Shown piece after piece: positions 58,433 through 64,000 of a stretch of 64,000 bases of DNA (position 1 is its first letter; every line of letters begins with the position of its first letter). Source of the stretch: Beijerinckiaceae bacterium. GTDB lineage: Bacteria > Pseudomonadota > Alphaproteobacteria > Rhizobiales > Beijerinckiaceae. Below the pieces are notes generated by a model. That model did not search any database, had not been told where the DNA came from, and was given only the letters and a program-made list of their open reading frames with translations. Made by a program: the position numbers and the translations under genes. The DNA lies in the NCBI GenBank assembly GCA_947454485.1, contig CANGJJ010000004.1, positions 186,001 to 250,000 of the forward strand, given 5' to 3'.

Positions 58433-59938
58433 ATGACGCTCAAATTTCACGCGCATCATCATTCCTCATCAAGGCGCCATATGCTGCGTGGCGGCGCTGC
58501 TGCCGCCATATCTCTTGCTGCAGCCCCTTTCATGCCTCTACAGGCGCGCACCGTTGCTGATCGCACGATCCCGCAACCCCGGCCCAAAGGCCAATTGGTG
58601 TCTGCGAATGCGCGTGTGGGCTCGTTTGGTGGCGCGCTGATTGGGCCGAAATTTCTTGGTCTGAGCTTTGAGAAGTCGAGCCTCGTGCCGCGCACTTTGT
58701 CTTTGTACAATCGCGATCTGTTGACGGCGTTACGCGCCATCGGTCCGGGTATCATGCGCCTTGGCGGTGCGGCCTCAGATCAGCTGGCTTGGGTGCCCGA
58801 TGGGTCGGGCAATGTCGCGCGGCAAATTTCCAAAGGCGATATTGATGACTTTGCGCCTTTCATCAAAGAAGCGGGATGGGAGGTCATTTACGGCATCAAT
58901 CTCGCGCAGGGCAGTGAGGAAGCTGCAGCTGATGAGGCTGCTTATGTTGCTCGGCGCTTGGGCGATAGTCTTGTGTGCTTTGAGATTGGCAACGAGCCCA
59001 ATCTTTTTCGCAAAAACTATCCCGCTCCCCAAGGCGCGAAGGACTGGACCTTTGATCTTTATCGCGCGCAATGGGAGCGCATTCGCCAAGCGATCTCGCG
59101 CCGCGTTCCCCATGCGATGTTTTCTGGGCCTGATGCGACAGGCGGCGCGGTGGAGAGCTATGCGCTTCCCTTCGCGCGCTCGGTCGATAAATCCTATATG
59201 AAATTTTTGAGCCAGCATCACTACCGCCTCCATGCCGATGATGCGCCCACGATTGAGGCCTTGCTCGTCACGCCTGATCCAGCGCTCACAATTGGTTTGG
59301 GCAAGCGCCCTGCGATGTTGCCCGCGCTCAAGGCGGCGGCCGATCAATTGGGCGTGCCATTGCGCTTTACCGAATCCAACTCTGCTGTAGGTGGCGGGCG
59401 TCACGGTGTGAGCGATAGTTTTGCCTCCGCGCTCTGGTCGCTCGATTTTATGTTCACCATTGCCAAAGGTGGCGGGTCGGGCGTGCATTTTCACACAGGC
59501 CGTTCGGCTGCCTATACGCCGCTCGAATTTGATCGTTCCAAATTGGTGAAGATCAGACCTGAGTATTACGGTTTGCTCTTTTTCAAAATGATTGGCGAGG
59601 GACGCTTGCTGCACACGCAGATGGACGCAGGTGGGGCCAATCTCTCGATCTATTGCGTGCAGACACAGGCTGGCATCAGCACGGTGCTCGTTAATAAAGA
59701 TCCGCAGCGCTCGTTCGAGCTGACATTGAAGCTCCCCACAATTGTCGCTCAGGCGAGGGCCATCGCACTCACGGCCCCCGATTTGTCGGCCAAGACGGGC
59801 GTGCAGATACAGGGCGAGTCCATCAGTGTCGCAGATGGCCTTGCGCGCAGAGAGCCGGAGTTTTCTCTGCAGACGAGCGGGCAAAGCCTATCGGCCTATG
59901 TGCCGGCGGGCTCGGCTTTGCTCATCAAGACCGCTTGA
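58433..59938 (+). CDS. GH79-like glycoside hydrolase with Tat signal
   Basis: A 501-residue paralogue of the preceding gene. The N-terminus has a twin-arginine motif (SSRRHML, Arg14-Arg15) and hydrophobic stretch GGAAAAISLAAAPFMPLQA, so it would leave the cytosol folded. Glu188 in EIGNEPN and Glu314 in FTESNS are the expected acid/base and nucleophile. GGAGG lies 8 nt before the ATG. It starts 39 bp after the first gene and is probably cotranscribed. Export as soluble protein contrasts with the lipid-anchored sibling. Its 3' end overlaps the converging aminopeptidase gene by 14 bp. Confidence 0.82.
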   Translation: MTLKFHAHHHSSSRRHMLRGGAAAAISLAAAPFMPLQARTVADRTIPQPRPKGQLVSANARVGSFGGALIGPKFLGLSFEKSSLVPRTLSLYNRDLLTALRAIGPGIMRLGGAASDQLAWVPDGSGNVARQISKGDIDDFAPFIKEAGWEVIYGINLAQGSEEAAADEAAYVARRLGDSLVCFEIGNEPNLFRKNYPAPQGAKDWTFDLYRAQWERIRQAISRRVPHAMFSGPDATGGAVESYALPFARSVDKSYMKFLSQHHYRLHADDAPTIEALLVTPDPALTIGLGKRPAMLPALKAAADQLGVPLRFTESNSAVGGGRHGVSDSFASALWSLDFMFTIAKGGGSGVHFHTGRSAAYTPLEFDRSKLVKIRPEYYGLLFFKMIGEGRLLHTQMDAGGANLSIYCVQTQAGISTVLVNKDPQRSFELTLKLPTIVAQARAIALTAPDLSAKTGVQIQGESISVADGLARREPEFSLQTSGQSLSAYVPAGSALLIKTA

Positions 59939-61748
59939 TGGCCTTGGTGGCTGAGGTGAGCCATTTGCGTGTGGCAGCATCGAGCTTGGGGAGCAGCTCT
60001 TTGCGCAAGCGCGCATGATAGGCATTGAGCCATTGCAGCTCTTGCGCGGACAAGAGTTTGGGCTCGATCAAAGCAGCATCAAAGGGCGCGAGGGTGAGGG
60101 TTTCAAAGCCGAGCATCTTGCGCTCAGCGCCCTCGATCTTGCGCGGCTCAACGACGACCAGATTTTCCAGACGGATCCCATAATGACCCGTTTTGTAATA
60201 GCCCGGTTCATTGGAGAGGATCATACCCGGCTCCAGCGTGACATGACCGAGTTTGGAGATGCGCTGGGGGCCTTCATGCACCGACAGATAAGAGCCAACG
60301 CCGTGGCCTGTGCCATGGTCAAAATCAAGCCCGACATCCCACAAAGCGCGGCGGGCAAAACTGTCGAGCTGCGCGCCTGAAACACCTTGCGGAAAGACGC
60401 TGGTGGCAATTGCAATATGGCCTTTGAGGACGCGCGTATAGTGATCGCGCATTTGCGCAGTTGGTTTGCCAATGGCAATGGTGCGCGTGATGTCGGTCGT
60501 ACCATCTTCATATTGCGCGCCTGAATCGATCAGGAAGAGACCGCGCGTCAGTTTGCGATCCGTCTTCTGCGTCACGCGATAATGAACAATCGCGCCATTG
60601 GGCCCCATGCCGGAGATTGTGGGGAAGGAGATGTCTTTGAGCTTTTTGGTAGCGCGGCGGAAGCTCTCCAGCGCCTGTGTCGCGCTGATCTCGGTGAGTT
60701 TGCCCTTGCTGGCCTCTTGCGAAAACCAAGCCAGAAAACGCGCAACGGCCAAACCATCGCGCAGATGGGCCGCGCGCATGCCGCGCAATTCGGCCTTGTT
60801 CTTGCGCGCCTTCAAAAGCGCTGTGGGATCAACGCTCAACTCCGTCTTGCCGCCAGCGGCCTCGACGCTCTGCACAAGACGGGCTGGAACCGTGCCAGAG
60901 TCAAAGCGCACCAAGGCGCCTGTTGCAGCAAGTTCGCGCAGCTGCGGGACGAGCTGTGCGGGTCCTGCAAAATCTGTCAGGGCTGCAAGCTGGTCTTTCG
61001 TGGCTGCGTCCACTTTGCGCGGATCGATGAAAAGTGTTGGCTTGCCGCTGCGCGGAACAATCGCAAAGCACAAAGCAATCGGCGTATGGGCCACATCATG
61101 GCCGCGTATATTCAGCGTCCACGCAATTGCATGGGGGTCGCTCATGACCAGCGCACTGGCTTCGCCCATCGCTTCTTGCACATGCGCGATTTTGGCTGCG
61201 GCGCTTTCACCGGCGAGTTTCTCGGGGTGGATCTGCACAAGGCCCTGAGGTGGCTCTGGCTGGTCGAGCCAGATCACGTCAATCGGATTGGGCTCAGCGG
61301 CGACAAGCACAGCACCAACCGCGCTGAGCGCTTTTTCAAAGCGCGCGAGCTGGCCGGGCGTGTGCAGCCATGGATCATAAGCGATCCGTATGCCTTTGGT
61401 GGAATGTGTTTTCAGCCATTGGTCGGGGGATGTCTCGCCACTGTTGAAAGGGGCGAAGGCTTGCAGATCGACTTGATCGCGTATCTGCAACGTGTAGCGC
61501 CCATCGACAAAGATCGCGGCCTCGGTCTCGAGCACGATGGCCATGCCTGCCGAGCCGGTGAAGCCCGTCAACCAAGCGAGCCGCTCGCCCGAGGGCGGAA
61601 CATATTCATTTTGATGTTCGTCGGTGCGTGGCACCAAAAAGCCGTCAAAACCGCGCCGCGCAATTTCGAGGCGCAGCTGCGCGAGGCGCGCGAGGCCGAG
61701 GCTTTTGTCGGCGGGATCGTCGAAGGATTGGAAGTGGCTTTCAAACAT
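59925..61748 (-). CDS. Aminopeptidase P family protein (M24B)
   Basis: A 607-residue metallopeptidase of the long three-domain type, like eukaryotic XPNPEP1. Two creatinase-like N-terminal domains precede the pita-bread catalytic domain. Metal ligands are in LIDSGAQYEDGTTDITRT (two Asp), GTGHGVGSYLSVHEGP (His) and ILSNEPGYY (Glu). It removes N-terminal residues before proline in the cytosol; no signal peptide is visible. It converges with the GH79-like gene, overlapping by 14 bp, and follows prmA by 28 bp on the same strand. Confidence 0.92.
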   Translation of the reverse strand: MFESHFQSFDDPADKSLGLARLAQLRLEIARRGFDGFLVPRTDEHQNEYVPPSGERLAWLTGFTGSAGMAIVLETEAAIFVDGRYTLQIRDQVDLQAFAPFNSGETSPDQWLKTHSTKGIRIAYDPWLHTPGQLARFEKALSAVGAVLVAAEPNPIDVIWLDQPEPPQGLVQIHPEKLAGESAAAKIAHVQEAMGEASALVMSDPHAIAWTLNIRGHDVAHTPIALCFAIVPRSGKPTLFIDPRKVDAATKDQLAALTDFAGPAQLVPQLRELAATGALVRFDSGTVPARLVQSVEAAGGKTELSVDPTALLKARKNKAELRGMRAAHLRDGLAVARFLAWFSQEASKGKLTEISATQALESFRRATKKLKDISFPTISGMGPNGAIVHYRVTQKTDRKLTRGLFLIDSGAQYEDGTTDITRTIAIGKPTAQMRDHYTRVLKGHIAIATSVFPQGVSGAQLDSFARRALWDVGLDFDHGTGHGVGSYLSVHEGPQRISKLGHVTLEPGMILSNEPGYYKTGHYGIRLENLVVVEPRKIEGAERKMLGFETLTLAPFDAALIEPKLLSAQELQWLNAYHARLRKELLPKLDAATRKWLTSATKAIKRS

Positions 61749-61776
61749 AGCGCCAGCCTAAAGGCCGCGCGGCGCC

Positions 61777-62757
61777 CTAGCAATCGTCATCATCATCGTC
61801 GTCATCGAGGATGGGACGGCGCGAGCCACCGCCCCGGCGCAGGCGCAAACAGGCCCAGCCTTCCAGATCAATGCGGCGCGTGAGTTTGAAACCCTGCGCG
61901 CCATAGCTCGACAATACGCCGGGGACATCGCCATTCAAAAGGCCGGACAGCACGATGTCTTCGGTGGCCAGCGCGCAGATCGAAGGGGCGAGCGCCCGCA
62001 AAGGCCGCGCCAGAATATTGGCGAAGATGAGATCGTAGGGCCCATCGCCCTGAATTTCAGGATGCTGCACACCGCGCGCGACAACCGGGCGAACCCAAGG
62101 TCCGGCCCCATTCAGCACGGCATTGGAGCGCGCAGCCTCAACCGCAATCGGGTCAATATCGCTGCAAGTGACCGACTCGCGCAAATAGCGCGCAGCGGCC
62201 AGTGCCAGAACACCCGTGCCCGTGCCAACATCGAGGACGCGCTCGGGGCGGCGCTCTTTCAAAATCGCATCGAGCATCAAGAGGCAGCCGCGCGTCGTGC
62301 CATGATGGCCTGTGCCAAAGGCGAGGGCGGCTTCGATCTCAAGGGCGATGTCATTGGGGCGCACCTTGTCCCTGTCATGCGAGCCATGGACGAGGAAGCG
62401 GCCCGCGCGCACAGGGGCGAGGCCTTCGAGAGAAGAGGCAACCCAGTCCTTTTGCGAGATCGTATCAAATTCGATTGCGTCAGCGGCAGCCTGTCCGGCA
62501 GCCGTGGCCACGAGTTCGCGGATCCAGTCCTGATCAGGCTCATAGGCGAAATAGACTTCGACCAGCCAGGGCAGGGCGTCCCAGTTTTTCGTCTCGTTGG
62601 GGCTCTCTTCAAAAGCGGCAGCCGCCGTCTCTGCAGGGTCGTGGGTTTCCACGATGATGTCAGCGACGGCCACGGCCGTGGCTTCATCGCAGCGCAGGCG
62701 CATCACAAAGGATGCATTGTTGGGGGGGAGACCTTCGAGCATGGGGCTGGGTAACAT
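61777..62757 (-). CDS. prmA: Ribosomal protein L11 methyltransferase with poly-Asp tail
   Basis: A 326-residue SAM-dependent enzyme that trimethylates L11 lysines. The SAM motif VLDVGTGTGVLALAAARYL (about 195-213), FGTGHHGTTRGCLLML ahead of it and the catalytic-region DLIFANILARPLRALAP are typical. The C-terminus is unusual: RRPIL is followed by eight aspartates and a final cysteine, encoded by a GAY trinucleotide run. ATG 62742 (MLEGLPPNN) is an alternative start. It precedes the aminopeptidase gene on the same strand and diverges from gtrA. Confidence 0.92.
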   Translation of the reverse strand: MLPSPMLEGLPPNNASFVMRLRCDEATAVAVADIIVETHDPAETAAAAFEESPNETKNWDALPWLVEVYFAYEPDQDWIRELVATAAGQAAADAIEFDTISQKDWVASSLEGLAPVRAGRFLVHGSHDRDKVRPNDIALEIEAALAFGTGHHGTTRGCLLMLDAILKERRPERVLDVGTGTGVLALAAARYLRESVTCSDIDPIAVEAARSNAVLNGAGPWVRPVVARGVQHPEIQGDGPYDLIFANILARPLRALAPSICALATEDIVLSGLLNGDVPGVLSSYGAQGFKLTRRIDLEGWACLRLRRGGGSRRPILDDDDDDDDC

Positions 62758-62943
62758 GCGGGGCGCGCTTTTGTCGATATGCCGGGCGGGGCTGGCGATC
62801 CTTTAAGCTTGCCAAGCAATTGGCCCATTGTGGGGTGCGCCTTGGCTTGCGCGGACGCGCCGATCATGCACAATAGAGAGGTTATTGAGCGCATTTGCGG
62901 CGCATTTTTCTAAGTCTTTGTTTCTTTTTCTCTTTGTGACGTC
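62758..62943. promoter_or_regulatory. Divergent region between prmA and the GtrA gene
   Basis: This 186-bp gap carries two divergent promoters. A T-rich patch (about 62911-62935) precedes the plus-strand gene. No clear box pair or palindrome was identified. Confidence 0.35.
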
Positions 62944-63411
62944 ATGGCCAAAACACTTGTTTTCATCACGCGCGATATTCCCGCGCAGCTTCAACTTCTC
63001 TTCCTGACTTATCCGGTGTTTGGCCGGTTGGTTCGCTTTTTGGGCGTTGGTCTTGTGGGCCTTGCCTGCGATAGCGCGCTCTTTTGGGCTTTGTTCCAAA
63101 GCGGTGCGAGCGCGCAATGGGCGCGTGGCCTGTCTTTGCCAGCCGCCACGCTCGTCACCTGGGCGCTCAATCGCATCATCACATTTGAACCCAGCGGACG
63201 GGCCTGGTGGCACGAGCTGCTGCGCTATGTCGGTGTTGCGGCCCTCGTTCAGGGCTTCAATTATCTTTTGTTTTTGTCGCTCGTCTATGGCGCAGCGCTG
63301 CATCCACTTCTCGCATTGCTGATCTCTGCTGTTGCAGCAGCGGCTCTGTCTTTTGCTGGCCAGAGCCTCGTTACTTTTGCACAGCGCCCACGCGGGCGGA
63401 CGGATTTTTAA
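62944..63411 (+). CDS. GtrA-family membrane protein
   Basis: A 155-residue protein with four membrane segments, starting near FGRLVRFLGVGLVGLACDSALFWALF (about 23-48), and the conserved WALNRIITFE motif (about 75-84) after the second helix. GtrA proteins are small flippases or partners for polyprenyl-linked sugars in surface polysaccharide glycosylation. It lies 9 bp before the FAD oxidoreductase gene, whose relatives include UDP-galactopyranose mutase, consistent with a polysaccharide locus running off the right edge. Confidence 0.85.
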   Translation: MAKTLVFITRDIPAQLQLLFLTYPVFGRLVRFLGVGLVGLACDSALFWALFQSGASAQWARGLSLPAATLVTWALNRIITFEPSGRAWWHELLRYVGVAALVQGFNYLLFLSLVYGAALHPLLALLISAVAAAALSFAGQSLVTFAQRPRGRTDF

Positions 63412-63420
63412 GGAGCTTTC

Positions 63421-64000
63421 ATGGTTGAGGTTTTTGACACACTGGTGATTGGCGCAGGCCCTGCAGGTCTCACCGCTGCTTATGAATTGACCAAGTCTGG
63501 CCAGCGCGTTTTGGTCATAGAACAAGATGATGAATATGTTGGCGGCATTAGCCGGACTGTGAATTACAAAGGCTATCTCTTCGACATCGGCGGCCATCGC
63601 TTCTTTTCAAAATCCAAAGAGGTTGTTGATCTGTGGGATGAGATTTTGCCGCAGGATTTTGTTGAGCGTCCGCGCCTGTCGCGCATCTTTTATGGCGGTA
63701 AATATTATTCCTATCCGCTAAGTGCCTTTGAGGCGCTGCGCAATCTGGGACTGATCGAGAGCGCTTTGTGCATGCTCTCTTATGCTCATGCGCGGTGGAA
63801 ACCGATTGCCAATCCGCGCTCTTTCCATGACTGGGTGCGCAATCAATTTGGCGAACGCCTGTTCTCGATCTTTTTCAAAACCTATACGGAAAAAGTTTGG
63901 GGCATGTCCTGCGATGAGATCTCTGCCGACTGGGCAGCACAGCGCATCAAGGGGCTTAATCTTGCGGCCGCTGTCACCCATGCTTTGGCGCGCTCCTTCC
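63421..64000 (+). CDS. FAD-dependent oxidoreductase (UDP-galactopyranose mutase/amine-oxidase-like), partial
   Basis: The first 193 residues are in the window; the frame is open at the right edge. [31 protein letters not shown] (5-35) is the FAD-binding fold, followed by GGISRTV and [12 protein letters not shown], then [22 protein letters not shown]. This layout is that of bacterial FAD proteins grouped with UDP-galactopyranose mutase and protoporphyrinogen oxidase. Linked to gtrA by a 9-bp gap with AAGGAG as ribosome site. Probably a nucleotide-sugar or lipid-linked-sugar enzyme; the substrate cannot be told from this part. Confidence 0.82.
   Translation, partial: MVEVFDTLVIGAGPAGLTAAYELTKSGQRVLVIEQDDEYVGGISRTVNYKGYLFDIGGHRFFSKSKEVVDLWDEILPQDFVERPRLSRIFYGGKYYSYPLSAFEALRNLGLIESALCMLSYAHARWKPIANPRSFHDWVRNQFGERLFSIFFKTYTEKVWGMSCDEISADWAAQRIKGLNLAAAVTHALARSF

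Overview
The window reads as chromosomal DNA of an alphaproteobacterium, most probably a member of the Hyphomicrobiales (Rhizobiales). The basis is an unbroken alphaproteobacterial-style division and cell-wall (dcw) cluster running from mraZ to ftsZ and on into lpxC, bamD, recN and ligA, a sahR-metF-metH methionine operon, a long-linker FtsZ, and moderately high GC content with long open shadow frames. The family cannot be fixed from the sequence. No tRNA, rRNA operon, prophage, insertion sequence or CRISPR array was seen.

Region 1 (1-11.3 kb) is a catabolic block. A Rieske oxygenase on the plus strand diverges from a minus-strand set of PDR-type reductase, Gfo/Idh dehydrogenase, MarR regulator and GMC oxidoreductase (cut by the left edge). 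Beyond a shared terminator lie minus-strand nadC and a 4,5-dihydroxyphthalate decarboxylase-like gene, then a bicupin, an EutA-like ATPase and a class II aldolase. An MFS transporter diverges from the aldolase. Oxygenase, reductase, dehydrogenase and decarboxylase together match the steps from phthalate to protocatechuate by 4,5-dioxygenation. The real substrate may be a related aromatic dicarboxylate. An EutA-like reactivase without EutBC is the oddest member.

Region 2 (12.6-19.1 kb) holds a secreted protein of unknown function and sahR-metF-metH, with a perfect 16-bp palindrome just upstream of sahR. Region 3 (19.1-27 kb) mixes three Bug/TctC solute-binding proteins without their membrane partners, a muramoyl amidase, a glycine-zipper lipoprotein, a small lytic transglycosylase, a LigI-like amidohydrolase, the RNase P RNA gene (rnpB) and a Tat-signal fumarylacetoacetate-hydrolase-family protein. 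Three copies of a dispersed palindromic repeat lie here. Region 4 (27-31.6 kb, minus strand) has ettA, a PAP2-family membrane phosphatase, an SGNH hydrolase and an OpgC-like membrane acyltransferase.

Region 5 (31.8-56.8 kb) is the dcw cluster: mraZ, rsmH, ftsL, ftsI, murE, murF, mraY, murD, ftsW, murG, murC, murB, ddl, ftsQ, ftsA, ftsZ, then lpxC, bamD, recN, ligA. Most junctions are 4-bp stop/start overlaps, so the genes are translationally coupled. Four TCCC-type repeats at exact 10-bp spacing, the expected MraZ operator, precede mraZ. Region 6 (56.8-64 kb) has two tandem GH79-like glycosidase paralogues with different export signals, an aminopeptidase P, prmA with a poly-aspartate tail, a GtrA-family membrane protein and a FAD oxidoreductase cut by the right edge.
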